Origin: Flavobacteriales bacterium UBA7666 | Lineage (GTDB): Bacteria > Bacteroidota > Bacteroidia > Flavobacteriales_D > Crocinitomicaceae | NCBI GenBank assembly: GCA_002483265.1 | Contig: DLHO01000014.1 | Location: forward strand, 76,502-140,501 | DNA: 64,000 nucleotides | Reading direction: 5' to 3' | Part shown: piece after piece, positions 7,276 to 15,787 of the stretch | How positions within the stretch are numbered: position 1 is the stretch's first letter | Layout: every line of letters starts with the position of its first letter | Made by a program: the position numbers and the translations under genes | The notes under the pieces: model-generated | Told to the model about the DNA's origin: nothing | Seen by the model: the letters and a program-made list of their open reading frames with translations, nothing else | Database searches by the model: none

Positions 7276-7806
7276 ATGATTGGACCAGCAGATATGCAAC
7301 AGGAATTAAAACAGCTCTATCGGAAATGGCCGGATATCCGCCGTTACCTGAAGACTTTGGGCTGCGATTCGGTAAGCGCAGAAGATGTTTTCCAGGAAGC
7401 CCTACTTATTTACGTCCGCAAACGCGAATCTTCGGAGTTTGAATTGACCGTTGAACCATTCTTTTATGTGCGGAATACCTGCAAATTGTTGTGGTACAAT
7501 CAAGCGCGGAAGGAACAAAAACAAATTTCAACTGAATTGCATGAAAACATTGCTGCAATAGAAGATGGGTGGTTTGAGAAAGAAATGAAAATTCGGGAAG
7601 TGGAATCGACCCTGGAAAAATTGGGAGCCCAATGTCAGGAATTACTGCAATTATTTTACGGATTAGGTTGGAACATGGTGGATATTGCCAAAAAGATTGG
7701 CTTGCGTAACGATAAAGTGGCAAAAGCACAAAAATACCGATGCTTACAGAAGGCAAAGGAACTAATTCAGGAACAGGAACTAACAGTTGAACCAATTAAA
7801 GCATAA
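7276..7806 (+). CDS. ECF-type RNA polymerase sigma factor
   Basis: 176 aa. Region 2 is at about residues 20-75 (AEDVFQEALLIYVRKRES is the region 2.2 core-binding signature), and region 4 at about 115-165, with a helix-turn-helix (GWNMVDIAKKIGLRNDKVAK). No region 3, as usual for ECF factors. A second in-frame ATG seven codons in is an alternative start. It lies three bases upstream of a gene for a membrane anti-sigma-like protein, the standard arrangement in which the partner sequesters the sigma factor until an envelope signal arrives. Targets unknown. Confidence 0.88.
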   Translation: MIGPADMQQELKQLYRKWPDIRRYLKTLGCDSVSAEDVFQEALLIYVRKRESSEFELTVEPFFYVRNTCKLLWYNQARKEQKQISTELHENIAAIEDGWFEKEMKIREVESTLEKLGAQCQELLQLFYGLGWNMVDIAKKIGLRNDKVAKAQKYRCLQKAKELIQEQELTVEPIKA

Positions 7807-7809
7807 GAA

Positions 7810-8850
7810 ATGGAAACAAATTGGAATCAACTCATAGAACGTTACCTGCAGAATGAACTGTCGGAAGAAGGTAAAACTGCTTTTGAACAAGAATTGCACA
7901 TCAATCCCGAACTGAGAGAAGAACTGGAAATGCACGAACTCATTCAATCTGCTGCAAAACGCGCTTCTCAACGAATGGTAATCAAACAAACAGCCAAAGC
8001 GCATTTCCGTCATTTAAGAATCAAGCAATTCACTATCGGTGTTGTGGTTACAGCAGCAACTACCGTAGGAATCGTTTATTGGGTTCAAAGCAAAAAGCAA
8101 CAGGAAACAACGAAACCAAATAGCGAATCTTTTTTAGAAAACAAGCAAGAAGAGGAAGAAGTTCAGATGTCTGCTGCGGCAGAAGAGGAATCAATTCCTT
8201 TACGAGATACCATCATCAATCAACCAAACCAAGCAGGAGACAAAAGTTCTCTTATTCAATCTTCTGATTGGCAATCGGCTGAGGGGGAACGGGCTCACGG
8301 AACTACTTCTTTCAATTCACTAAAAAGTAGCAGCCAAACGGAGAAATCAGTAAATAGTAGAAGAGCAGCACACATTAAAAGTAGTGGTTTCGTTGATATT
8401 GATAAAACATTAAAAAACGTAATACCTTTCACTGTTGATTCAGTTGTTCAACTTAAACCAACGGTAACAGTGCTGGGTTATACCAATGAGAAGTTAGAGG
8501 GGAAAGTGATCGAAACTTCTTTGAAACGTTCAACATTGGAAGGTGCAGCATGGAATTTACAGTACGACAGCGTGGGTCATTTCAATGACTTGTATTGTGG
8601 ATATGCTTTGGTGATGAATGATGCCAAATTCGGTTTTGTCGATCGCAAAGGGAATATTTTCATTCCACTGATCTACGATAAAATAGTGATCACAAGCAAC
8701 CTTCAATCGTCTAAAGACAAGACCAGACGAAAAGATAAGAAAGTGCTTTATATTCCAAAACGTTCGGGAGGTGAAGTGCAGTATTGCGAAGAGTATATCC
8801 CTCCGGTTTACGAGTCAGATTCGAATAAGATTAAAAAAGAAAAGGAATAA
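7810..8850 (+). CDS. Anti-sigma-like membrane protein with C-terminal WG repeat
   Basis: 346 aa. Residues 1-50 (RYLQNELSEEGKTAFEQEL, then PELREELEMHELI) form the helical cytoplasmic module common to Bacteroidota anti-sigma proteins. A single transmembrane helix lies at about 74-92 (FTIGVVVTAATTVGIVYWV). A low-complexity periplasmic linker (about 95-200) follows, and then a C-terminal region with a WG-repeat signature (AKFGFVDRKGNIFIPLIYDK, about 275-295). The gene follows the ECF sigma gene by three bases. The expected role is to hold the sigma factor and sense a periplasmic cue through the WG region. The role is inferred from context and layout. Confidence 0.78.
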   Translation: METNWNQLIERYLQNELSEEGKTAFEQELHINPELREELEMHELIQSAAKRASQRMVIKQTAKAHFRHLRIKQFTIGVVVTAATTVGIVYWVQSKKQQETTKPNSESFLENKQEEEEVQMSAAAEEESIPLRDTIINQPNQAGDKSSLIQSSDWQSAEGERAHGTTSFNSLKSSSQTEKSVNSRRAAHIKSSGFVDIDKTLKNVIPFTVDSVVQLKPTVTVLGYTNEKLEGKVIETSLKRSTLEGAAWNLQYDSVGHFNDLYCGYALVMNDAKFGFVDRKGNIFIPLIYDKIVITSNLQSSKDKTRRKDKKVLYIPKRSGGEVQYCEEYIPPVYESDSNKIKKEKE

Positions 8851-8855
8851 TAGGT

Positions 8856-9043
8856 TAATTTTGCAGTACCTAATTAATGTTGCCTTGAAGAAGAACCTCC
8901 TGATAATCTTATTGTTTGTTTTGAGAACCTTTTTATTCAATAGATGCTTACTATTCGGAATCAGAATTGTTCCAGATTTGAACGGCTGTATTCGCGTACA
9001 AAGTCTCAATTACACGACACCTGAAATCTCAATTAGTAGTTAA
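8856..9043 (+). pseudogene. Truncated duplicate of the secreted transglutaminase-like gene
   Basis: Bases 8859-8892 are identical over 34 bases to 9304-9337, covering the -7 element tail, leader and first codons of the gene at 9330. From the TTG at 8885, reading continues for 52 codons: KKNLLIILLFVLRTFLFN resembles a signal peptide, then NRCLLFGIRIVPDLNG and unrelated sequence to a stop at 9041-9043. No transglutaminase core is present. The -7 element (TAATTTTG, 8856-8863) is intact, so a short transcript is possible. Most likely a decayed copy left by tandem duplication; a functional 52-aa peptide is less likely. Confidence 0.7.
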
Positions 9044-9300
9044 AATTGCAACCCGTCCTTCTGGGTTTAACTAGAAGAAAAAGTCTTCTGTTTCGATTTC
9101 CGAACTAGGAAAGTGCTTGTCATCTGGGATCCTGATCCCTTCTTTTCGTAGTTCGGTTCGAAACGGGAGGCTGCTTGAATGAAGTAATTGAGACAAAGGC
9201 ATTTTTGCTTACTTTTTTTGCCTTGGAAAAAAGTAAGGAGAATAATCAGGAGTTATTAGGATGTATAGTTTTAAGTGAACAACAATGATTGAGAAATTTC
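9044..9300. other. Non-coding decay region between the two gene copies
   Basis: No gene is visible. A TTGCTTACTTTTTTTGCC / AAAAAAGTAAG imperfect inverted segment lies at about 9208-9238. The rest looks like eroded coding sequence or spacer DNA. Confidence 0.4.
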
Positions 9301-9308
9301 TATTTTTG
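9301..9308 (+). promoter_or_regulatory. -7 element TATTTTTG
   Basis: TATTTTTG matches TAnnTTTG, 21 bases before the proposed TTG start at 9330. The same element and leader are duplicated at 8856. Confidence 0.5.
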
Positions 9309-9329
9309 CAGTACCTAATTAATGTTGCC

Positions 9330-10358
9330 TTGAAGAATGTTCTCCTGATCTTTTTAGTACTTTTTTGCGGAATTCATGCGTTTGGACAAAACCAGACCAA
9401 TATTTTCCCGGGTCAAAATTTAGACACCGTTCGATTGAACAAAATTGCACGATTGGCTTCTAAGGAAGATAAATCCTGGAATAAAGTTGCACATCTGATT
9501 GCCGACTCTTGTGAAACAGACCTGGAAAAAGTATATACAATCTATACCTACATTGGAGAATATTATACCTATGATCTGAATCAGCTGAAATTGATTTACA
9601 AAAGAGAAATCAAACGGGAATTGTATTTATCGGAAGTAATCAAAAAGAAAAAAGGGGTGTGTGGTGACTTTGCAAATCTTTTCGTGACCCTTTGTGATAG
9701 TCTGAATATCGGTTGTTTCCGTGTTTCAGGTTATGCTAAAACCCATCAGTTGATCCATCCGGTGAAAAAAAGTTACTACAACCATGCTTGGAATGTTGTT
9801 CGAATTGATGGAAAGTGGTATCCTTTAGATGTCACTTATGGAGTGCGTCATTTTACGAATCGGCAATGGAATAAAAAAGAGATCAACTATTTCTTTTTGC
9901 TTACCGATCCCGTTAAGTTCGGGAGGTTTCATCTTCCCGCAGATCCAGCTTTTCAATGTTTGAATCAGCAGCGCTCCTATAAAGATTTTCGATACCGCCG
10001 TTTTTTATGGAAAACACCCGATTCAAATCATGTTCCTGCAAGTGATTCCCTTCTCAATAATCGTTTGAAGAAAGATTGGAAGGATCAACTGCTCGATGAA
10101 GCCTTTGCTGCTCAGAAATTCAATAAAAAAGTAAAAGGAGCCGGGCTTAAACTCTTAGAAGTGCGCATCAACAAAGTTCTGGACAAGAGAACAAAGCGCA
10201 AACAGTTATTAACGAAGCAGGATTACGAAGATGCGATCTACTTGTATCAGGGAATTCAACAAGATTTGATACAAAACAAAGGCAAGAAAAAGTATATCAA
10301 ATACGCAAACTACCGAATCTGGAAACTAGGACAGGAACGCGATAAATTGAAGAAGTAG
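9330..10358 (+). CDS. Secreted transglutaminase-like protein, TTG start
   Basis: 342 aa from the TTG at 9330. The longer reading from the ATG at 9285 would translate through the -7 element, whereas the TTG start gives a clean signal peptide (KNVLLIFLVLFCGIHAFGQ). The transglutaminase core lies at about 95-170: KKKGVCGDFANLFVTLCDSL carries the nucleophile Cys, NHAWNVVRIDGKWYPLDVTY carries His and Asp, completing the triad. Such proteins are periplasmic or surface peptidases or cross-linking enzymes; the substrate is unknown. The C-terminal part is basic and helical. A decayed partial copy lies just upstream. Monocistronic. Confidence 0.82.
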   Translation: MKNVLLIFLVLFCGIHAFGQNQTNIFPGQNLDTVRLNKIARLASKEDKSWNKVAHLIADSCETDLEKVYTIYTYIGEYYTYDLNQLKLIYKREIKRELYLSEVIKKKKGVCGDFANLFVTLCDSLNIGCFRVSGYAKTHQLIHPVKKSYYNHAWNVVRIDGKWYPLDVTYGVRHFTNRQWNKKEINYFFLLTDPVKFGRFHLPADPAFQCLNQQRSYKDFRYRRFLWKTPDSNHVPASDSLLNNRLKKDWKDQLLDEAFAAQKFNKKVKGAGLKLLEVRINKVLDKRTKRKQLLTKQDYEDAIYLYQGIQQDLIQNKGKKKYIKYANYRIWKLGQERDKLKK

Positions 10359-10365
10359 TTGGTAG

Positions 10366-10466
10366 ATGAGTAGACCATAGACATAAGACATGAGGCAAGT
10401 GACTAATTCAGTCTATAGTCTTCTTTCTATGGTCTTAAGTCTTAAAAAATCGGCTAACTTTGTATC
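10366..10466 (+). repeat. Promoter-bearing intergenic repeat, copy B
   Basis: About 100 bases that align with the minus strand of 810-905, both ending at a start codon and including AAAAAATCGGCTAACTT plus the -7 element. The text is rich in AGAC/GTCT alternations (AGACATAAGACA, GTCTATAGTCTT), giving weak internal self-complementarity. Confidence 0.7.
10455..10462 (+). promoter_or_regulatory. -7 element TAACTTTG of the helicase gene
   Basis: Perfect TAnnTTTG match. Only TATC separates it from the ATG at 10467, so the mRNA is probably leaderless or has a one- to three-base leader. Confidence 0.65.
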
Positions 10467-11570
10467 ATGAAAACGAATTCACCGATTAATCCAAAGCTTT
10501 TAAGTCGTTTAGCTGAATTGGGATTTACAACTCCAACTCCGATTCAGGAACATGCATGGAAGTATTTGATCGAAAAACATCAGGACTATGTTGGTCAGGC
10601 TCATACAGGGTCGGGAAAAACGATTGCTTATGGCGTTCCTTTGCTTCAGCGCATTGATGCGAAAGATAAAGATGTGCAGGCCGTAGTTTTGGTTCCAACA
10701 CGTGAATTGGTGATTCAAACAACAAAAACCCTGTTCAAACTCTCCAAGAATCTGGATAAGTTCTTTATTCAATCCATTGTGAAAGGAGACGACATAGAAG
10801 AGCAAAAGCGAAATCTGCAACGTCCTACCCATGTATTGGTAGCAACTCCTGGAAGATTATTGGAATTGGTGCGAATGAAAGCCGTTTCCCTTCGAAGAGT
10901 AAAAACCATTGTTTTGGATGAAGCTGATGAGCTTTACGCAAAAGGGTTTATGAAAGAAATTGATAAAATTTTGGGTGAAACCAACGATTTTCACAAAAAA
11001 TGGCTCTTTTCTGCAACCATTCACGGTGAATTGACCAAATGGATTAAGAAGACGCTCCACATGGATGCTCCACAAGCGATTATTGCTACTAAAAAAGTCA
11101 TGAACCCGATGATTGAGCACCAGTATGTGGAATGTCAGAAAGAAGACAAACCAATGATGCTTCTGGAATTCCTAGGTACCATGAAAAAAGGACGTGGAAT
11201 TATATTTTGCAGAACTAAAGGCGATGTGGAACATGTCGCACGCTTTCTAAGAACACACGAGAAGAAAGTAACCGAAATTTACGGGGAAATGTTCCCGAAA
11301 GAACGTGAAAAAGCAATGCGTATGTTTTCTCAGGAGCAAACACAATATTTAGTTGCTTCAGATATTGCAGCACGTGGAATGGATTTCCCTGATTTGGCTT
11401 TTGTCGTTCATTATCAATTGCCGGATGATCCGGATTATTACACACACCGAAGCGGACGTACTGCCAGAGCAGGGAAGAGAGGAATTTCATTAAGCCTGGT
11501 GGAAGCTGTAGAACGCAAAAAATTACGTTACATACAGGATTTATTACATGTGGATTTTATCCAATTGTAA
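10467..11570 (+). CDS. DEAD-box ATP-dependent RNA helicase
   Basis: 367 aa, close to a minimal helicase core with no C-terminal extension. Motifs in order: Q-motif region (GFTTPTPIQEHA), I (AHTGSGKT, about 44-51), Ia (PTRELV), Ib (TPGR), II (DEAD, about 151-154), III (SAT), IV (IIFCRT), V (ASDIAARGMD) and VI (HRSGRTARAG). It unwinds short RNA duplexes in ribosome assembly or mRNA turnover, but lacks the basic tail that targets DbpA/CsdA-type paralogues. Its promoter lies in a repeat shared with the methyltransferase at 809. Monocistronic, followed by a separately promoted regulator. Confidence 0.93.
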   Translation: MKTNSPINPKLLSRLAELGFTTPTPIQEHAWKYLIEKHQDYVGQAHTGSGKTIAYGVPLLQRIDAKDKDVQAVVLVPTRELVIQTTKTLFKLSKNLDKFFIQSIVKGDDIEEQKRNLQRPTHVLVATPGRLLELVRMKAVSLRRVKTIVLDEADELYAKGFMKEIDKILGETNDFHKKWLFSATIHGELTKWIKKTLHMDAPQAIIATKKVMNPMIEHQYVECQKEDKPMMLLEFLGTMKKGRGIIFCRTKGDVEHVARFLRTHEKKVTEIYGEMFPKEREKAMRMFSQEQTQYLVASDIAARGMDFPDLAFVVHYQLPDDPDYYTHRSGRTARAGKRGISLSLVEAVERKKLRYIQDLLHVDFIQL

Positions 11571-11587
11571 ATAAGGGCTTTAAATTC

Positions 11588-11595
11588 TAACTTTG
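11588..11595 (+). promoter_or_regulatory. -7 element TAACTTTG of the Crp/Fnr gene
   Basis: Exact TAnnTTTG match twelve bases before the ATG at 11608, between the helicase stop and the regulator. Confidence 0.6.
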
Positions 11596-11607
11596 TAGAA
11601 GGAACCA

Positions 11608-12300
11608 ATGGAAAAATCGCACAAACATGTCAGTTGTCAGGACTGCGCCGTAAGATCGAATAGTCTTTTCGGGCATTTCACTACCGATGAGGTGGGCGAT
11701 TTGGATCAGCATAAAAGCTGTTCTTCCTATAAGAAAAATCAAACTATTTTTGTTGAAGGAAGTTTTCCAAGAGGTGTTTTTTGCATCAATCGTGGAAAAG
11801 CGAAAGTCTATGCACTTGGAGACGAAGGAAAGGAACAGATTGTTCACATTGCAAAAGCAGGTGAAGTCATCGGATTTCGCGCCATGCTGAGTGGAGAATC
11901 ATATAAATTATCGGCTTCAACACTAGAAGATTCCAATATCTGCTTCGTTTCAAAAGACGATTTTCTGAATATGCTCGATAATATTCCAAGTTTACGGAAT
12001 TCCCTTATTCAGGAATTGTCGAAGGAATTGGGGGAACGTGCTATTTTCATTACCAATCTGGCTCAGAAAACAGTTCGTGAACGCTTGGCCTATTCGTTAA
12101 TGATCCTTGCAGATATTTACGGAGAAGAACCAATCAATCTTTCACGTGAAGATCTGGCTAATTTCGTAGGAACAGCAACAGAAACATTGATTCGCTTGCT
12201 GAAAGAACTAAAAGAAGAGGGTTTTATCGATACGCAAACCCGCAAAATCTTTATCATCAAAAAAGAAGGGCTTCTTCAACTTGCCGGTGGGCATCGTTAA
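11608..12300 (+). CDS. Crp/Fnr-family transcriptional regulator
   Basis: 230 aa. The cyclic-nucleotide-binding-like beta-barrel is at about 20-130 (GVFCINRGKAKVYALGDEGK, then GEVIGFRAMLSG), the dimer helix at about 130-160, and the winged helix at about 170-225 (LSREDLANFVGTATETLIRL is the recognition segment). The N-terminus has C10, C13 and C38, echoing Fnr spacing, but a clear four-Cys cluster site cannot be confirmed. The family senses oxygen, NO or nucleotides and regulates respiration. Its stop overlaps that of the convergent lipoprotein gene by four bases. Confidence 0.88.
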   Translation: MEKSHKHVSCQDCAVRSNSLFGHFTTDEVGDLDQHKSCSSYKKNQTIFVEGSFPRGVFCINRGKAKVYALGDEGKEQIVHIAKAGEVIGFRAMLSGESYKLSASTLEDSNICFVSKDDFLNMLDNIPSLRNSLIQELSKELGERAIFITNLAQKTVRERLAYSLMILADIYGEEPINLSREDLANFVGTATETLIRLLKELKEEGFIDTQTRKIFIIKKEGLLQLAGGHR

Positions 12301-14282
12301 TACTCCGTCAACCTGTTTTTCATTTCAGTCAAATCTTCCAATGTCCAGCTTAAATTTTTAGTATTCAGTGGATTGTCACATAAGATAGTGACTTTGTTTG
12401 TAAGTGCTCTAACCACTTTTTGTTGAATTTCTGAATCTTTTGAAGGACTTTCAACTTCCGGGGAATACGTTCTTTTTCGATCGACATAACTTTTGTAAAT
12501 AGTGCGCAGTGCTTCAGCGTCTTTTTCCTGAAGAACTCCCTGATTGTCAATTGAAGCAATAATTTCCAGTGCTTTAGGAGCGTAGCTGTCCAGAAATTGG
12601 TCTGCTTTCTTGAGATCCATTACAATTAAAGAGGCAGCATATAGTTCAATGATGGGCTCGTTTGAAGATTCGATAATCGTTTTAAAAGGGACTTGTTTTA
12701 AAAATGTTCCGAAAGCGTCTTTGTTTACCTCAATTTCATCTTTTGGCATCAGCAACCAATCAAATAATTTCGCATAAAGAATCGTTTTTTGAATCTCAGT
12801 GATTTTAGATGGGCCTAGTTTTATGGGATGAGTTTGTAGGTTTTCTTGTAGTTTTTGATTGGATTCCTTGTCCCAATTTGATTTCGCTTCAACAGGAACC
12901 AGTTCATATACCAAATTGCGTTTTACAAAGTGGTTTCTCAGGTTGTTTTCGGGAAAGACATGGACAGATGTGGAATAAAAGCGACGCTCTTTGTTGGAAT
13001 GAAGTAAATCCAGCATGCATAAGTCCACGCCGACAAGATATCCTTGCCTGGATGAAAAATTGGTCGCTACTCCCTGGATATCAATCAGGAAGTTTTTTGG
13101 AGCATGTGGTACATCTTCATAGGAAAGAACTTGTTTTTGATCGACCAGTTTCGGATCTTTATTGGCTTTTAATTGAGCTAGCCATTCCGGATAATTGGGG
13201 GGAGTTACAGATTCTTCAGTCAGTGCCACATAAATCTGGTAATAAAATCGATAGTCTTCTTTTGTCAGTGAAGATTTAAGCGGTGTTGTATGTTTGATAT
13301 AATCAAAGTACCAGGGAGCTTGTAATAAGGAATGATTCAAAACAACCACATCTTTTCGGTAATTCATTTTTTCCTGTACAAACCAAAGCGGAAAGGTATC
13401 CGTGTCTCCGGAGGTAATTAAAATGCTGTTTTGTACACAATCATCCAGCAATTCTTTCGCATAAGCAATCGCATCAGTTTTGTAAGAAACCAGTTTTAGC
13501 ATTCCTTCAGCGGCTTCATTTTCCTGAACGGATCTCAGCAGCAGGTAATAGTTAACTAAATCGTGATTGACCTTTAAATCCAGATCATCGAACACCTTGG
13601 TTTTGTAATTGGGATCCTTGTTTTTGATTTTTTTATAACACGCAAGACTTTGTTCAGCTAAGCGAAGGAAATTGGAAATGCGGCTCTCGGAAATTTTTTC
13701 ATATATCGGATCAGGTAAATCTTTCGTAGCTGTAATCTCAGTTCCCAACTGATTCGGATGAATGTAATCACACGCCTCATTAGAATAGGCTCTGGCAAGC
13801 ATTTCGAGCTCGTTCGTATGCAAATCTTCCTGATCTTTCATCAATGCGATCAGATCTGTGGTATAATCCGGGTAACCATAAAAATAGTTCAATTCGAAGT
13901 CCTTTCCGGAATTCCGGACGTTCTGTAATCCTTTTGTGTAAACTTCCCAGCCGGAACGTTCCTTGTCGAGGTATTTATCCAAATCAAGTTTCAGGTGTTT
14001 TTTCGTCGCAGCATCCCATGCTTTTAACAATGTAGGGGTTTGCTGTTCACTATTTTTATAAGGAATGATCTTCAAATAATATCCGTCAGCTTTTTTAGCT
14101 AAGCCAAACTGGCAATTTTCCCCTGGAGCAGTTAGTTGTTTGTTGACATGCGTGTAAATTTCTTCAAAAGAAGGAAATGGGTTTTCACGCAACCGGCTTA
14201 ATTCCTCTGATGACGCGTTTTGACAACTTATGGTGAAAAAAATAAGGGATAAGCCTAGTAGTAATTGAAGGATCAGTTTCAT
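12297..14282 (-). CDS. Lipoprotein related to the soluble part of DUF2723 proteins
   Basis: 661 aa from the ATG at 14282; a start 16 codons further upstream would bury the signal peptide. MKLILQLLLGLSLIFFTISC is a lipoprotein signal with Cys at residue 20. The segment ILITSGDTDTFPLWFVQEKM, then DVVVLNHSLLQAPWY, resembles the ILFTNGDNDTFPLWY stretch after the membrane domain of DUF2723 (GtrA/PMT-like) proteins of Bacteroidota. Here the twelve or so transmembrane helices are absent. It is probably an outer- or inner-membrane-anchored periplasmic protein; enzyme activity is doubtful. The relationship is recognised from memory. Confidence 0.72.
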   Translation of the reverse strand: MKLILQLLLGLSLIFFTISCQNASSEELSRLRENPFPSFEEIYTHVNKQLTAPGENCQFGLAKKADGYYLKIIPYKNSEQQTPTLLKAWDAATKKHLKLDLDKYLDKERSGWEVYTKGLQNVRNSGKDFELNYFYGYPDYTTDLIALMKDQEDLHTNELEMLARAYSNEACDYIHPNQLGTEITATKDLPDPIYEKISESRISNFLRLAEQSLACYKKIKNKDPNYKTKVFDDLDLKVNHDLVNYYLLLRSVQENEAAEGMLKLVSYKTDAIAYAKELLDDCVQNSILITSGDTDTFPLWFVQEKMNYRKDVVVLNHSLLQAPWYFDYIKHTTPLKSSLTKEDYRFYYQIYVALTEESVTPPNYPEWLAQLKANKDPKLVDQKQVLSYEDVPHAPKNFLIDIQGVATNFSSRQGYLVGVDLCMLDLLHSNKERRFYSTSVHVFPENNLRNHFVKRNLVYELVPVEAKSNWDKESNQKLQENLQTHPIKLGPSKITEIQKTILYAKLFDWLLMPKDEIEVNKDAFGTFLKQVPFKTIIESSNEPIIELYAASLIVMDLKKADQFLDSYAPKALEIIASIDNQGVLQEKDAEALRTIYKSYVDRKRTYSPEVESPSKDSEIQQKVVRALTNKVTILCDNPLNTKNLSWTLEDLTEMKNRLTEY

Positions 14283-14337
14283 GTGATTCAATTTTTCAGC
14301 TAAAGTTACTAAGAACGATGAAATAGTCAATGGATTG

Positions 14338-14412
14338 GACGTAAGACGATAGCCTGAATACTTTAGATAGAATTTCAGTCTGTTGTCTTTTGTATAACGT
14401 CTATAATCTTAA
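14338..14412 (+). repeat. Degenerate copy of the promoter-bearing repeat
   Basis: GACGTAAGACGAT, AATTTCAGTCTGTTGTCTT, GTCTATAATCTTAAAAATC and CTAATTTT line up in order with the 10366-10466 repeat, though with more mismatches. It precedes pepT. Confidence 0.45.
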
Positions 14413-14445
14413 AAATCTTCTAATTTTATAAAAAATTGATTTCAA

Positions 14446-15690
14446 ATGAAAAATGCCCCATATTCCGTAGAAGAGCGTTTTGTACGCTATGTGCAAATTG
14501 ATACGACAGCAGATCCGAATTCATCTTCTTTTCCTTCCAGTGAAAAACAAAAAGACCTTTCTCATTTATTGGTGAAAGAGTTGCTTGCTTTGGGGATTGA
14601 GGATGCGGAAGCAGATCAGTGGGGATATGTTTATGCAACTATTCCTGCAACTTCAACAAAAGAGAATATTCCAACGATTTGTTTTTGTTCGCACATGGAT
14701 ACCGCTCCGGATTGTTCGGGAACAAATGTAAAACCAATCATCCATCGCAAATATACGGGTGCACCGATTACACTTCCGGATGATCCGACTCAAGTCATCA
14801 CAACTGAGAAACATGCGTATTTGAAAGAAAAAATAGGAGATGACTTGATCACAGCTTCTGGATTGACTTTACTAGGAGCCGACGATAAAGCGGGAGTAGC
14901 CATTATCATGGATCTGGCAGAGCAATTGATGAAAAAGAAAGATATTCCGCACGGGAAAATCCGCATTCTATTTACTCCCGATGAAGAAGTTGGGCGAGGA
15001 GTAGAGCAACTGGATATGCAAAAACTGGGAGCAGATTATGGGTACACACTCGATTCAGCGGAATTGGGATCCATTGAAGATGAATCGTTTTCGGCAGATG
15101 CAATGACTTTTGTGATTACAGGAGTGAGTGCGCATCCTGGATATGCAAAAGGCAAAATGGTGCATGCAATGAAAGTAGCAAGCGCCTTTATTGATGCATT
15201 ACCAAAAGACGAATGGTCGCCTGAAAGCACGAGAGACAGAGAAGGATTTGTTCACCCAACTGCTATTTCCGGTGGTTTGGAAGAAGTGACGGTAAGTTTC
15301 ATTATTCGCGACCACATTACAGCAAAGCTGGCAGAATATGAAACACGTTTGGAAGGTATTTTGAAAGATACAATTGCTCAATTTCCCGGAGCAACATATA
15401 CAGCAAAAGTTACAGAGCAATACCGCAATATGAAAGAGATCATTAAAGATGTTCCTTTCGTTACTGATTATGCCATTGAAGCAATGAAAAATGCAGGAAT
15501 TACTCCAAAGCCAGCAATTATTCGCGGTGGAACGGACGGTTCACGCATGTCATTCATGGGTTTACCTTGTCCAAATATTTTTACTGGCGAAATGGCCATT
15601 CACAGCCGTCACGAATATGTAAGTATTCAGGATATGCAAAAAGCCGTGGATACCTTGGTGGAATTGGTTCAGATTTGGGAGAAACATTAA
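14446..15690 (+). CDS. pepT: Peptidase T (tripeptide aminopeptidase)
   Basis: 414 aa, the normal length. It removes the N-terminal residue from tripeptides in the cytoplasm with two zinc ions. Ligands and catalytic residues are visible in order: SHMDTAPD (about H83, D85), GADDKAG (bridging D), PDEEVGRG (catalytic and ligand Glu, about 180-181), LDSAE (Asp) and HSRHEY (His, about 386). The lid dimerisation domain lies between them (TGVSAHPGYAKGKMVHAMK). The gene has its own promoter region in a degenerate repeat; a TAATTTTA element lies about 20 bases upstream of the start. Monocistronic. Confidence 0.95.
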   Translation: MKNAPYSVEERFVRYVQIDTTADPNSSSFPSSEKQKDLSHLLVKELLALGIEDAEADQWGYVYATIPATSTKENIPTICFCSHMDTAPDCSGTNVKPIIHRKYTGAPITLPDDPTQVITTEKHAYLKEKIGDDLITASGLTLLGADDKAGVAIIMDLAEQLMKKKDIPHGKIRILFTPDEEVGRGVEQLDMQKLGADYGYTLDSAELGSIEDESFSADAMTFVITGVSAHPGYAKGKMVHAMKVASAFIDALPKDEWSPESTRDREGFVHPTAISGGLEEVTVSFIIRDHITAKLAEYETRLEGILKDTIAQFPGATYTAKVTEQYRNMKEIIKDVPFVTDYAIEAMKNAGITPKPAIIRGGTDGSRMSFMGLPCPNIFTGEMAIHSRHEYVSIQDMQKAVDTLVELVQIWEKH

Positions 15691-15785
15691 GAGAATTGAA
15701 AATTTTAAAATTGAAAAGACAATTCGTGTTTTTAAGATTTTACTTATAACTTTTCAATTCTCCATTTTCAATTTTACATTTTGAG
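15691..15785. repeat. Imperfect inverted repeat between pepT and the PLP gene
   Basis: GAATTGAAAATTTTAAAATT at the left and CTTTTCAATTCTCCATTTTC at the right are largely self-complementary, forming a long AT-rich hairpin that could stop transcription from either side. It is of the same style as 33265-33337. Confidence 0.55.
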
Positions 15786-15787
15786 TT

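Noticed and set aside
8771..9043. A 90-codon frame starting inside the anti-sigma gene
   Set aside because: Its first part is out of frame with a supported gene; only the section after the TTG at 8885 is related to anything.
9180..9240. Insertion sequence remnant
   Set aside because: Short inverted poly-T/poly-A text only; no transposase frame or target duplication.
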